Shown piece after piece: positions 6,109 to 14,983 of a DNA stretch of 64,000 nt. The notes under the pieces are model-generated. The model was not told the origin of the DNA. It worked only from the letters and a program-made list of their open reading frames with translations, and did not search any database. The stretch is from Gemmatimonadota bacterium (GTDB lineage: Bacteria > Gemmatimonadota > Gemmatimonadetes > Gemmatimonadales > Gemmatimonadaceae), in NCBI GenBank assembly GCA_026387915.1, contig JAPLKS010000017.1:372001-436000 (forward strand). Reading direction: 5' to 3'. The position numbers were made by a program, and so were the translations under genes. The first letter of the stretch is position 1. Each line of letters starts with the position of its first letter.

Positions 6109-8295
6109 ATGCTATTGAGAACGATTCTCAACGGGCTTTTTGCGCTCGGATTGGTTGGCGCCGCGCCTCGGTCGGAGGGCTCTCAGGAGCCGCCGGCCAA
6201 GCGGTTGTCGTCGATCGTTGGTGTTGCCGTTGAGGAGTACGCCAAGGGCATCGACGCGGCCGGCCGACTCATCTCCAGCACGGAGCTTGAAGAAGCCACC
6301 GGATTTTTACGCGACGCGCAGGACGTGGCCAAGCGCCTGACTGCGCCGAACGCCGACGCCATCCGACTATTGCTCGATTCCTTGGCCACCGCCGCAGCAC
6401 GTCACGAAAAGCCGTCGCAGCTGGTGGCCCTCTCCAAGAAACTGACGGTCGCGCTGGGCACCGACGGTGCGCTCGAGTTACCGACGACCACGGTCGACAT
6501 TGCTCGTGGCCGCGCGATCTTCGAACAGCATTGTATTGAATGCCATGGACCCACCGGTGCGGGCGATGGGCCGAAAGCCAAGGAACTGAATACTGTTCCT
6601 GCCGCGATCGGCACCAGCGCCACGATGCATGGTGTTACGCCGGCGTTTGCCTATCGCGTGGTGACGGTGGGCATTGTTAACACGCGGATGGTGAGTTGGT
6701 CTTCGCTGCTCTCCTCGGACGAGCGTTGGGCAGCGGTTCGCTACATCACGAGCCTGCGCGCCGACGACAGTGCGCGTCGACATGGCGCGGCGCTACTCAA
6801 GGCGCGTTGCGCGCGCTGCGGCACCGCGGCGGCACCAGAAGCCCTCGATTTTTCGTGGCAAGCCGAGCGCAGTGACGACGACATCGCCGCGTCGATTGCC
6901 GCTGGCGACCCAGCGGTAGGCGTGAGCGACGGTGCGTCGCTCGCGCCCACGGATGTGGCCGCGCTGATTGCCGCGATGCGCGCCGATGTCACGGTGCGTC
7001 AGGCGCAGACCGCCGCGGCCGGCAATGGCCAGCCCGACTCGCGTGATGCCGCGCGTACGACGATTCGCCTGCTCGACGACGCACTCTCCGCAGCGCGCAA
7101 TGGCCGTGCCGCCGAGGCGGGAGACAAGGCATTCGATGCGTACATCGCCTTTGAGCCGCTCGAAGGACCGGCGCGCATGCGCGATCCGAGTTTCGTGGCC
7201 ACCATGGAACGGCATTTTGCCGATTTCAAGGGCGCGGTGAAAACGGGCGATCTTGCGACGGCGGCCGCGCAGCGCGCGCTGGTGGAACAAGGCATGCCGC
7301 GTATTGTCGAGCTCTCGTCACCGACCAGAACGTGGTGGGGCGTGTTCGTCGAATCGTTCATCATCATTGTGCGCGAAGGCTTCGAAGCGATTCTCGTGAT
7401 CGGCGCGGTGGTGGCGTTTCTCATCAAGACGGGCAACCGCAAACGCCTCCGTGAAATCTGGATGGGGTCTATTGCGGGTTTGGCGGCGAGCGTGCTCCTC
7501 GCCGTCGTGCTCCGCACGGTGCTCAGCGCTGCGCCGGCGAGCCAAGAGATTATTGAAGGCGCCACCATGCTCGTGGCGGTCGTCGTGCTCTTCTCGGTGA
7601 GCTATTGGCTCCTCTCCAAGGTGGAAGGCGCCAACTGGCAGAAGTTCATTCGCGACAAAGTGAATACAGCGCTCTCCAAGGGCGGCAGTTCGGCGCTCGC
7701 GTTTGTGGCATTCCTTGCCGTATTTCGCGAGGGGGCGGAGACCGCGCTGTTCTATCAGGCGTTATTCACCCGCTCCTCAAACGTGTTGATGCCGGTGAGC
7801 GTGGGGCTCCTCTGCGGCTTCGCGGCGCTGACGGTGATCTTCATTCTGTTCTATCGTTTTGGCGTGAAGGTGCCGCTCCGTCCGTTCTTTGCGGTGACGA
7901 GCGGCCTGCTCTACTACATGGCGTTGGTCTTTGCGGGGAAGGGGATCAAGGAGCTGCAGGAAGGCAACGCGATCAACCAGACCTGGATTTCCGGCTTTCC
8001 GACGATCGACATGCTCGGTATTTATCCGACCGTCGAAACGCTCGTGGCACAGGGCATCTTGATTGCGCTGCTGTTGTTCGCGCTCTGGAAGACCTTTGTC
8101 CCGTCGGATGCTGCAGACGATGTCGTGGAGGCGGCTGCCGATTCGCATAGTGCCGCGCCGATTCCGCCGGAACTCGCGGCGCGCCTCGCCGAACTGCAGG
8201 CCACGGCCACCCGGTTGCAGGACCGCGTGGCGACCCTCGAGGCCGCGACGAGCGCGGTGGCCGCCGACTCCAACGATCCGACGCGCTCCAGATAG
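6109..8295 (+). CDS. Cytochrome c / FTR1-family iron permease fusion
   Basis: A 728-residue exported and membrane protein. Residues 1-20 form a signal peptide, and a helical region follows. A c-type heme site (C142, C145, H146) sits in a cytochrome domain. A second Cys pair (C234, C237) is followed by Gly instead of His, so it probably binds no heme. The FTR1 permease domain begins near residue 405 and carries both iron-binding motifs, REGFE (422-426) and REGAE (540-544), among about seven membrane segments. The tail is a short coiled coil. FTR1 proteins carry ferric iron after oxidation; the cytochrome may pass electrons from ferrous oxidation (inference). A Fur-like palindrome covers codons 3-8. 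The gene is monocistronic and followed by a strong terminator. Confidence 0.92.
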   Translation: MLLRTILNGLFALGLVGAAPRSEGSQEPPAKRLSSIVGVAVEEYAKGIDAAGRLISSTELEEATGFLRDAQDVAKRLTAPNADAIRLLLDSLATAAARHEKPSQLVALSKKLTVALGTDGALELPTTTVDIARGRAIFEQHCIECHGPTGAGDGPKAKELNTVPAAIGTSATMHGVTPAFAYRVVTVGIVNTRMVSWSSLLSSDERWAAVRYITSLRADDSARRHGAALLKARCARCGTAAAPEALDFSWQAERSDDDIAASIAAGDPAVGVSDGASLAPTDVAALIAAMRADVTVRQAQTAAAGNGQPDSRDAARTTIRLLDDALSAARNGRAAEAGDKAFDAYIAFEPLEGPARMRDPSFVATMERHFADFKGAVKTGDLATAAAQRALVEQGMPRIVELSSPTRTWWGVFVESFIIIVREGFEAILVIGAVVAFLIKTGNRKRLREIWMGSIAGLAASVLLAVVLRTVLSAAPASQEIIEGATMLVAVVVLFSVSYWLLSKVEGANWQKFIRDKVNTALSKGGSSALAFVAFLAVFREGAETALFYQALFTRSSNVLMPVSVGLLCGFAALTVIFILFYRFGVKVPLRPFFAVTSGLLYYMALVFAGKGIKELQEGNAINQTWISGFPTIDMLGIYPTVETLVAQGILIALLLFALWKTFVPSDAADDVVEAAADSHSAAPIPPELAARLAELQATATRLQDRVATLEAATSAVAADSNDPTRSR
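6115..6131. promoter_or_regulatory. Fur-box-like palindrome
   Basis: TTGAGAA-CGA-TTCTCAA is a perfect 7-bp inverted repeat around a 3-base centre. It matches well the classical Fur 7-1-7 pattern (TGAGAAT-n-ATTCTCA, from established knowledge). It overlaps the first codons of the iron permease and lies 15 bases past the candidate -10, where a bound repressor would block initiation or early elongation. Confidence 0.7.
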
Positions 8296-8324
8296 TCGCT
8301 CGGCCACGCTAGCATCCGAAAACA

Positions 8325-8361
8325 CGAACAGGGCGAAGCGCACCGCGCTTCGCCCTGTTCG
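8325..8361. terminator. Bidirectional terminator between the iron permease and lgt
   Basis: A perfect 17-bp stem (8325-8341 with 8345-8361) around an ACC loop lies between convergent genes. No long T run follows on either strand. An 11-base part of the right arm is repeated at 8365-8375. Confidence 0.75.
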
Positions 8362-8382
8362 TTGCGCCCTGTTCGCGCTGGA

Positions 8383-9216
8383 CTAGGCCTGCTGGGCCGC
8401 CGGCGCGCGCCGCACTGCCATCCACACGAGTCCGCCGGTGGCGAACAGCAGCGCGATCACCTGCGCCATTGTGAGCGGACCAAAAAAGTGGTCGTCCTTG
8501 GCGCGGAAAAACTCCACGGTAAACCGCTCGAGCCCAGCCAGCACGCAGTACATGCCGAAGAGCCAGCCGGCCGCGTGCTTGTGAGCGCGAAAGCGCCAGA
8601 GCACGGCAAACATCACGAGTCCCATCGCCACTTCAAACAACTGCGTGGGGTACACCGCGACCACGTCGGACAGCGGTTGTCCTTCCAAAGCCTTCACGCC
8701 GAACTGCTGCGTGAGGTTCGCGACCGTCGACGGCGGGGCGCCTTCAGGAAACTTCACCGCGAGAAAGCCATTCCACGGGCGGCCATAGTCGTCGCCCACG
8801 GCCCAACATCCGCTGCGTCCCACGGCATACGCCGCGGCGAGTCCGATGGCCGTCGCATCGCTGACGCGCGTGAACGTCAGCTTCTTCCATTTGATCACGG
8901 CAAAGGTGCCGAGGATACCGCCCACGAGGCCGCCCCAGAACACAAAGCCGCCGCGCGAAAACAGCGTCTCGTGAAAGAGGATCGAATAGTAGAGCTTCGC
9001 TCCGAGCAGGCCGCCGACCACCGCCGCCACGGTGAAGTCACCGAACGCCTCTGCCTCCACGGTATGGCCACGGCGGGTCAGCTCAGCAGTTCCGACGATC
9101 TGCCCGATCAGAAAGGCCATGAGCATCGCCAGTCCAAAGCCGGTGAGCGGAGGCAGTGAACCGATCTGCACTTCGAATCGGTGGACCGTGACGGAGAGCA
9201 ACGGATAGAATGGCAT
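8383..9216 (-). CDS. lgt: Prolipoprotein diacylglyceryl transferase
   Basis: A 277-residue inner-membrane protein with about seven hydrophobic helices. It transfers diacylglycerol from phosphatidylglycerol to the lipobox cysteine of prelipoproteins, the first step of lipoprotein maturation. The Lgt signature region is present as AVGRSGCWAVGDDYGRPWN, a variant in which Cys-Trp-Ala replaces the usual Asn-Phe-Ile but the invariant Arg and acidic residues remain; FVFWGGLVGG matches the second conserved loop. It is last in the minus-strand run rsmB-rpe-tlpA-tsaD-lgt, nine bases after tsaD. Clients within this window include the Ig-repeat lipoprotein and MltG. Confidence 0.92.
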   Translation of the reverse strand: MPFYPLLSVTVHRFEVQIGSLPPLTGFGLAMLMAFLIGQIVGTAELTRRGHTVEAEAFGDFTVAAVVGGLLGAKLYYSILFHETLFSRGGFVFWGGLVGGILGTFAVIKWKKLTFTRVSDATAIGLAAAYAVGRSGCWAVGDDYGRPWNGFLAVKFPEGAPPSTVANLTQQFGVKALEGQPLSDVVAVYPTQLFEVAMGLVMFAVLWRFRAHKHAAGWLFGMYCVLAGLERFTVEFFRAKDDHFFGPLTMAQVIALLFATGGLVWMAVRRAPAAQQA

Positions 9217-9225
9217 GGAGGAATC

Positions 9226-10299
9226 TTAGGGGGTCGCGCCGCCAAGCGCGATAAGCCCGGGAATCGGGAGCGAGGCGTAGGCGTTGAGATTGTAGTCCGA
9301 GCGTTCCCCGCGCTCCAGCCGAAACAACCCGGCGCGGGCAATCATGGCGGCATTGTCGGTCGCCAGCCTCGGTGACGGCGTGTGCACAGTCGCGCTCGCG
9401 CCAAGGGTGGTGCGTGCCTTCTCCGTGAGCGCTACGCTGAGCGCACGATTACATGCCACGCCGCCGCCGAGCACAATCCGCGTGCGGCCAAAGGCCGTGG
9501 CGGCGCGCACTGTTTTTGCAGTGAGCGTGTCGATGAGTGCATCCTGAAAGCCACGCGCCAAGTGCGGCGCGTCGTCGGCCAGCGTGCCCGCGGCTTCGGC
9601 GGCGCGCACCGCATGGAGCAGAGCGGTCTTGAGTCCGCTAAAGGACACATCGTAGTAGTCGGGGTCGCCGGGGCGCTGGCCCCCATTGAGCATGGGGCGC
9701 GCAAAGCGATGACGTTTGGCCTCGCCGCGCAGCGCCAGCGCCTCTACGTGCCGACCGCCGGGGTACGGCAGGCCGAGCAACTTGGCGACTTTGTCGAAGG
9801 CTTCGCCGGCGGCGTCGTCGCGGGTGGAGCCGAGGAGTTGATATTCGCCCCACGCGGGCACGTCGAGCAGCATCGTGTGCCCACCGCTCACGAGGAGCGC
9901 CGTGAATGGCGGCGCAGCCAGCGGGTCGTCGAGCGCGGTCGCAAACAGATGCCCTTCGAGGTGATGCACGCCGAGCACGGGAATGCCGCGCGCGGCGGCC
10001 AGTGCTTTGGCGTAGCTCACGCCCACCAACAATGCACCCACAAGCCCCGGCGCGTGCGTGACCGCAATCGCGTCGATCGTGCTCCACTCGGCGCCGGCCT
10101 GCTCGAGCGCGTGGCGCACCACCGGAGCAATGGCGGTGAGATGCGCCCGCGACGCGATTTCCGGCACCACGCCGCCGAAGATGGTGTGCACGTCCTGCGA
10201 GAGAATCGTCAGCGACTCGAGGCGCGCGTTATCACCGCTGCCGTGTACAACGGCGGCGGAGGTTTCGTCGCAGGAACTTTCGATGCCGAGGACGCGCAT
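9226..10299 (-). CDS. tsaD: tRNA N6-threonylcarbamoyladenosine transferase subunit
   Basis: A 357-residue cytosolic ASKHA-fold protein starting MRVLGIESSCDETS, the canonical TsaD opening. The metal-binding HLEGH motif near residue 113 and the SGGHT and NDN-type ATP segments are present. With TsaB, TsaC and TsaE it makes t6A37 on ANN-decoding tRNAs. Length is normal for the family. It lies between the thioredoxin-like gene and lgt on the same strand with short gaps (24 and 9 bases), so it is probably co-transcribed. No tsaB, tsaC or tsaE is in the window. Confidence 0.96.
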   Translation of the reverse strand: MRVLGIESSCDETSAAVVHGSGDNARLESLTILSQDVHTIFGGVVPEIASRAHLTAIAPVVRHALEQAGAEWSTIDAIAVTHAPGLVGALLVGVSYAKALAAARGIPVLGVHHLEGHLFATALDDPLAAPPFTALLVSGGHTMLLDVPAWGEYQLLGSTRDDAAGEAFDKVAKLLGLPYPGGRHVEALALRGEAKRHRFARPMLNGGQRPGDPDYYDVSFSGLKTALLHAVRAAEAAGTLADDAPHLARGFQDALIDTLTAKTVRAATAFGRTRIVLGGGVACNRALSVALTEKARTTLGASATVHTPSPRLATDNAAMIARAGLFRLERGERSDYNLNAYASLPIPGLIALGGATP

Positions 10300-10323
10300 A
10301 CGGATGTGAAGCGGCGGGCGCCG

Positions 10324-10878
10324 CTACGGGCGCGGTTCGCTGAGCAGTTGCCGAATGAGCGCCTGCTGCGGTTCGGCGGCCCAGTCGGTGGCGGCGAGTT
10401 GCCGTTTGCGAATCACGCCGTCGCGCCCAATCACGAAGGTCTCGGGAACACCAGTCGTTTGATACACGGTCTGAATATCGCCAGTCTGATCGTAGAGCAA
10501 ATCGAAGGTGAGTCCGAGCTGCTTGGCGAAGTCGCGAATCGGCTGTTCCATGCCGGGGTTGTCGATGCTCACGGCCACAATCTTCAATCCCTTCGGTCCA
10601 AGTGCGTCGTTGAGCACTTGCATGCTCGGCATTTCACGACGGCACGGTTCGCACCACGTCGCCCACACGTTGAGTAGCACGACTTCGCCCTTGTAGTTGG
10701 CGATTCCTCGTGGTTGCGCTGGGCCGCTCAAGACGGTGACGGCTTTGAAGTCCGGTGCTTTGGCGCCCGCTTCGACGGGGCGCACTTCGTCGCCGAAGAG
10801 ATAGGTCGCGGCGGCGAGCCCGAGGCCGAGAATGGCCACAATGCCAGCCACCATCAGCCATTGGCCTTTGTTGTTCAT
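10324..10878 (-). CDS. TlpA/ResA-type membrane-anchored thiol-disulfide oxidoreductase
   Basis: A 184-residue protein with an amino-terminal membrane anchor or uncleaved signal (residues 8-27) and a thioredoxin fold carrying the active site WATWCEPCRREMP. The cis-proline segment GVPETFVIGRDG is characteristic of TlpA/ResA/DsbE-type periplasmic reductases, which keep apo-cytochrome c or other extracytoplasmic cysteines reduced. ATG 10878 overlaps the rpe stop by four bases; the open frame upstream to 11217 lies inside rpe and is not coding. The heme-bearing iron permease nearby is a possible client (inference). Confidence 0.92.
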   Translation of the reverse strand: MNNKGQWLMVAGIVAILGLGLAAATYLFGDEVRPVEAGAKAPDFKAVTVLSGPAQPRGIANYKGEVVLLNVWATWCEPCRREMPSMQVLNDALGPKGLKIVAVSIDNPGMEQPIRDFAKQLGLTFDLLYDQTGDIQTVYQTTGVPETFVIGRDGVIRKRQLAATDWAAEPQQALIRQLLSEPRP

Positions 10879-11552
10879 ACCGTCTCCGCGCAGCACGCGC
10901 GTAAGGCGGCGATTTCTGCGGCCGGATCTTTGGCCGAGAACACTGCGGTGCCCGCGACGAAGGTATCGGCGCCGGCGCGCCAGCAGGCGGCGATGGTGTC
11001 GCGTGTGATGCCGCCGTCTACTTCGAGGAGCGCGCGGCTCCCAGCGGAATCGAGCAGCGCACGTGCGCGCTTGATTTTTTCCACACTGCCTGGGATGAAC
11101 TTCTGACCGCCAAAGCCCGGGTTCACGCTCATGACGAGCAGGAGATCGAGATCGGCGGCGACATCGCGTAGTGATTCCACTGGCGTGGCCGGATTGATCA
11201 CCGCGCCCGCGCCGCATCCGAGTTCTTTAATCCGCATCAACTGACGGTGAAGGTGCGGTGCCGTTTCTACGTGAATGGTGAGCATCGCCGCACCCGCTTT
11301 GGCAAAGCTGTCGAAGTACTTCTCTGGTTCGACCACCATCAGATGGACATCGAGCGGCAGCGTCGTGAGCGCGCGGCAAGTTTCAATCATTTTCGCGCCG
11401 AATGTGAGATTCGGCACGAAGACGCCGTCCATCACGTCTACGTGGAGCCAGTCGGCGCCGCCGGCCTCGAGCATAGCGAGGCCGGCTTTGAGGCGGCCGA
11501 AATCGGCGGAGAGCAACGATGGTGCGATGCGAACTTTGGCAGCGGAGCTCAT
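10875..11552 (-). CDS. rpe: Ribulose-phosphate 3-epimerase
   Basis: A 225-residue TIM-barrel enzyme interconverting ribulose-5-phosphate and xylulose-5-phosphate in the pentose phosphate pathway. The conserved opening IAPSLLSADFGRL, the metal-site segments WLHVDVMDGVFVPNLTFG and HLMV, VMSVNPGFGGQKFI and EVDGGI are all present in the expected order. Length is typical. It lies 27 bases downstream of rsmB and overlaps the thioredoxin-like gene by four bases, indicating translational coupling. Confidence 0.97.
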   Translation of the reverse strand: MSSAAKVRIAPSLLSADFGRLKAGLAMLEAGGADWLHVDVMDGVFVPNLTFGAKMIETCRALTTLPLDVHLMVVEPEKYFDSFAKAGAAMLTIHVETAPHLHRQLMRIKELGCGAGAVINPATPVESLRDVAADLDLLLVMSVNPGFGGQKFIPGSVEKIKRARALLDSAGSRALLEVDGGITRDTIAACWRAGADTFVAGTAVFSAKDPAAEIAALRACCAETV

Positions 11553-11579
11553 CGGGCGGTGTGCGAGAGGTGAGAGGCG

Positions 11580-12911
11580 TTAGTTCGAGGCGCGACGCAG
11601 GCGGGCGGCAAAGGCGCCATCCGTTCCGTGGAGTTGTGGTAGCACGCGCAGGCGTCCGGCATCGAGCACGGTGGCCGGTACGGCATTCGCGGGTGGTGGT
11701 TCGAGGGTGAACTCCGGATGCTCGCCGAGGAACAGTTCAACTTGCGCGTCGTTCTCCTCGATTTCGAGCGAGCAGGTGCTGTACACCAGCAGGCCGCCCG
11801 GTGTTACGAGCGATGCTGCCGCGCGCAGAATGGAGCGTTGCGCTGCGGCCATCACGGCGAGGTCGCTCACTTTGAGGCGCCAGCGGGCGTCCGGATGCCG
11901 GCGGAAGGTGCCGGTGCCGGTGCATGGGGCGTCGACGAGCACCGCGTCCACCGGCGCAAAGGCGGGGTGGCGCGCGTCGCAGGCGACGGGGAAGACGTTG
12001 GTGAGGTCGAGCCGCACAATGGTTTCGCGCAGGCGCTGCAGGCGACTCACGGAAAGGTCGGCGCTGAACACGGCGCTCGCCCGTCGCGAGAGTTCCACCG
12101 ACTTTCCGCCTGGCGCAGAGCAGAGGTCGGCCACGGTCGCGCCTGCTGGGATGGCCGCGTACTCGGTGACGAGCGTGGCGGCCGGATCCTGCACAAAGAA
12201 CTGTCCCTGCTGAAATGCGCCCAGTTCGCGGAGCGCGGTGCCCCCGGGAAGCACGAGCGAATCGGTCAGCAGCGGTGAGTCGGTGGTGGTGACGCCGGCG
12301 GCTTCGAGTATCGCCTCGAGCTGTTCGCGCACGACGTGCATGGGGCGCACAACTGTTGGCGGCTCGGCGTTGTTCGCGTCGAGCAGTGCCTGCGTGGACT
12401 CGGCGCCCCAACGGGCCGCCCAGCGCGCAATGAGCCAGCGCGGATGCGAATGGGTAAGCGCGAGTGCTTCGAGCGGATCGACGGGGAGCGCGGGAGTCGG
12501 TTCGTCGCGCTCGCGGTCGAGGCGCCGCAGCACCGCGTTCACGAGTTTGCTGGCCCCAATGCCATGCCGCTCCTTGGCCTGTTCCACGGTTTGGGCGATC
12601 GCCGCGTAGGCCGGAACGCTTCCCATATAAAGGAGCTGGTAGGCGCCCAGTCGCAGGAGGTCGGTGAGGTCGGCGTCCAAACGTGCCATGCCGCCCTTGA
12701 TCCGGTTGTTGAGTAGCAGGTCGAGCCAGCCGCGCCGCCGGAGGGTGCCGTACACCAGTTCTTGGGTCCAGCGTCGGTCGCGCGGGTCCAGGGCGCTGAC
12801 CCGCTGGTCAAAGGACGCGTCGAGCACCATATGCTGCCGCAGGTCGGCAAGAATGCCGGCGGCGACGACACGGGCGTCGGTGACTTGAAAGCGGGTGGAC
12901 GGCGAAGGCAT
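11580..12911 (-). CDS. rsmB: 16S rRNA (cytosine-967-C5) methyltransferase
   Basis: A 443-residue protein with an amino-terminal NusB-like RNA-binding helical domain (about 1-150) and a carboxy-terminal Rossmann methyltransferase domain. AdoMet-binding DLCSAPGGKS, the motif IV cysteine in VDAPCTGTGTFRRHPD and the catalytic motif VI cysteine in YSTCSLE are visible. RsmB methylates C967 of 16S rRNA. It heads the minus-strand operon to lgt. No Shine-Dalgarno precedes ATG 12911; the lead-in is extremely AT-rich (CTTATATAAATA), which may hold the -10 itself. Confidence 0.95.
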   Translation of the reverse strand: MPSPSTRFQVTDARVVAAGILADLRQHMVLDASFDQRVSALDPRDRRWTQELVYGTLRRRGWLDLLLNNRIKGGMARLDADLTDLLRLGAYQLLYMGSVPAYAAIAQTVEQAKERHGIGASKLVNAVLRRLDRERDEPTPALPVDPLEALALTHSHPRWLIARWAARWGAESTQALLDANNAEPPTVVRPMHVVREQLEAILEAAGVTTTDSPLLTDSLVLPGGTALRELGAFQQGQFFVQDPAATLVTEYAAIPAGATVADLCSAPGGKSVELSRRASAVFSADLSVSRLQRLRETIVRLDLTNVFPVACDARHPAFAPVDAVLVDAPCTGTGTFRRHPDARWRLKVSDLAVMAAAQRSILRAAASLVTPGGLLVYSTCSLEIEENDAQVELFLGEHPEFTLEPPPANAVPATVLDAGRLRVLPQLHGTDGAFAARLRRASN

Positions 12912-13148
12912 TATTTATATAAGTAGTGGCTGGACTGAAGATAGCGATGCCGGGGGCCCTCCGGCGACCCGTATAGACCATTCTGGCAGCTGGCGAAGCG
13001 CTCCCGGGGTCTCCGAATGTGACCCCAACTGGCGTTCGCACGTCAAACGATGGAGAATCCTTAAGTGCTGCCCCCCGCGGCCCGTCGCTGACGCTACCTG
13101 CGACTCGATGGTACAGGGCGGGGTAATCGTTGAATTCAGGAGTTCGTG

Positions 13149-14882
13149 ATGCATCGTAGCCATCTTGCCGCGAAGGGATTCCGGATAGTCGCCGCACTCG
13201 GCGTCTTTGCCGCTTTGGGTTGTATCGATCACTCGACGACCGGCCCATCGCAGGTGAAAAACGCGGATCTTGCGGTGCGGTTGCTGCTGCTCAATGGAAA
13301 TAGCCAGACGGGCGCGGTGTCGTCTGCCTTGCCGACGCCGGTAACCGTTCGGGTGTTGGATGCGAATGGCATCGGCGTCAGAGGCGCGACGGTCACATTC
13401 GCGGTGCGCGTGGGCGGAGGACGTGTGTCGGCTCCCACGGCTCAGTCCGACAGTGTTGGCAATGCGGTGACGCTGTGGACGCTCGGGGCCTCCCCTGGTG
13501 CCAATCAGCTCACCGCCATTCTGACCACAAAGGCGATTCTAGATAGCGTTGTTATCTCTGCGAGTGCCGTCGCCGGAGGCCCCGCGAATCTATCGGTGAT
13601 CGGTGGTGATCGTCAGTCGGCCATTCCGGGCGCGAAACTCCCGACGCCGATTAGCGTGCGGGTCAGTGACGCCTTGGGAAATGGTGTCGTTGGCGTCAGT
13701 GTCGGGTTTGCCATCGCTGCGCAGAACGGCGGCGGATCGGTGTTGCCCGAAAGCGCGGTGACTGACGGGACTGGCGTTGCCACGACTGCATGGACGCTTG
13801 GATCGAACTTTGGTGTGCAAACGCTTACCGCCACGGTGTCTGGACTTACCCCGGTGACGATCAGCGCGATTCCTGCTGGCTTTCCGTCGAGAATCCGAGT
13901 CGTGAGCGGCAATGGTCAAATCGGCCGCTCAAGCAACGTGCTCGTCCAGCCGCTCATTGTGAACGTCACGGATGCGGCCGGCAGTCCGGTGGCCGGCGCC
14001 CAGATCAAGTGGACGCAGGGTGCTGGAAACGCTGACGGCTATGTTGCGCCGTCTCCGGCTACCACCGATGCCACGGGTAATGCGTCGGTGCTCTGGACAC
14101 TCGGCGGAAATCTGACGTCATCCGTGCTGACGGATACGGTGTTCGCTTCGCTCGAGGATGCCCCGTCGCTTGGCTCCATCGCCTTCACGGCGAGTGCGCG
14201 TCCGCAGCCGCGGATTCGCTTTATCCGTGGCACGACTACGGGACAGCCGGCTGGCACTCAGCTGGATACCACGGGCACGACACTGTCAGATACGTTGGTC
14301 GTGCAGGTGTATGATCCGTCGACGAATACTGGTATTCAAGGGACGACCGTCACGTGGGCGCCGCAGGCGGGCGATGCCACCGACGGCAAGTCCGTGAACT
14401 CTGTGGTGACCACGGACAATCTCGGGTACGCAAAAAATAGGTGGTTGCTCCGCTCGAACTCCGGTAATGCGATTCCGCCGAGTTCGGTCGCCAAGCGAAT
14501 GATTGCGACGGCCGCGGGGATTGGTGACGTGGAGTTCCGCGCGCGAGTGTACCCTGGTCAGGCGGTCGCTCTCAGCTTGAGTCTGCCCACATTGCTCCGA
14601 AAGGACTCAACGACATCTGTCACGGCGACGCTCAAGGATGCGAATGGAAATCTCATTTCTGGCGCCACCATCGTCTGGACGTTGTCGGGTCAGATTGCGA
14701 GTCCGGCGAGTCCCGCCACCGGCGCCGAAACGGGAGCTGACGGTACCTCCACCCTTGTTCTGACGTGGGCAGGCGCGGCGGGATCGGCTAACGTGAAGGT
14801 GACCGCATCGACGACGGTGACAGGCCCATACCCTGTTAGCACCTCAGTCTCTGTGACGCGAAGTTTCGCGATCACTCCTTAG
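13149..14882 (+). CDS. Lipoprotein with five Ig-like (Big-1/invasin-type) repeats
   Basis: A 577-residue exported lipoprotein. ATG 13149 is preferred over GTG 13146 because AGGAG at 13138-13142 is six bases from it. Residues 1-25 are a signal peptide ending in the lipobox AALGC. Five tandem Ig-like modules of about 95-105 residues follow. Each has a PTPVTVRVLDANG-type strand, a GATVTFAV strand and a VTLWTLG strand, the Big-1 pattern found in intimin/invasin stalks and bacterial surface adhesins. No catalytic domain is seen, so a structural or adhesive surface role is inferred. It stands alone between divergent rsmB and a strong terminator. Confidence 0.85.
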   Translation: MHRSHLAAKGFRIVAALGVFAALGCIDHSTTGPSQVKNADLAVRLLLLNGNSQTGAVSSALPTPVTVRVLDANGIGVRGATVTFAVRVGGGRVSAPTAQSDSVGNAVTLWTLGASPGANQLTAILTTKAILDSVVISASAVAGGPANLSVIGGDRQSAIPGAKLPTPISVRVSDALGNGVVGVSVGFAIAAQNGGGSVLPESAVTDGTGVATTAWTLGSNFGVQTLTATVSGLTPVTISAIPAGFPSRIRVVSGNGQIGRSSNVLVQPLIVNVTDAAGSPVAGAQIKWTQGAGNADGYVAPSPATTDATGNASVLWTLGGNLTSSVLTDTVFASLEDAPSLGSIAFTASARPQPRIRFIRGTTTGQPAGTQLDTTGTTLSDTLVVQVYDPSTNTGIQGTTVTWAPQAGDATDGKSVNSVVTTDNLGYAKNRWLLRSNSGNAIPPSSVAKRMIATAAGIGDVEFRARVYPGQAVALSLSLPTLLRKDSTTSVTATLKDANGNLISGATIVWTLSGQIASPASPATGAETGADGTSTLVLTWAGAAGSANVKVTASTTVTGPYPVSTSVSVTRSFAITP

Positions 14883-14897
14883 CGACCGCAGTACCAC

Positions 14898-14945
14898 CGC
14901 ATAGCAAAACGGGCCGCCCCATTGGGCGGCCCGTTTTGCTATGCG
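14898..14945. terminator. Bidirectional terminator (22-bp stem)
   Basis: A perfect 22-bp inverted repeat with a CATT loop ends the Ig-lipoprotein gene and serves the convergent fmt operon. The GGGCGGCCCGTTTTGCT arm supplies a short internal T run, and its mirror supplies one on the other strand. Confidence 0.85.
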
Positions 14946-14983
14946 TGATGACGGACTTGCGCCAACGCTCTGGCGCCGTAGCG

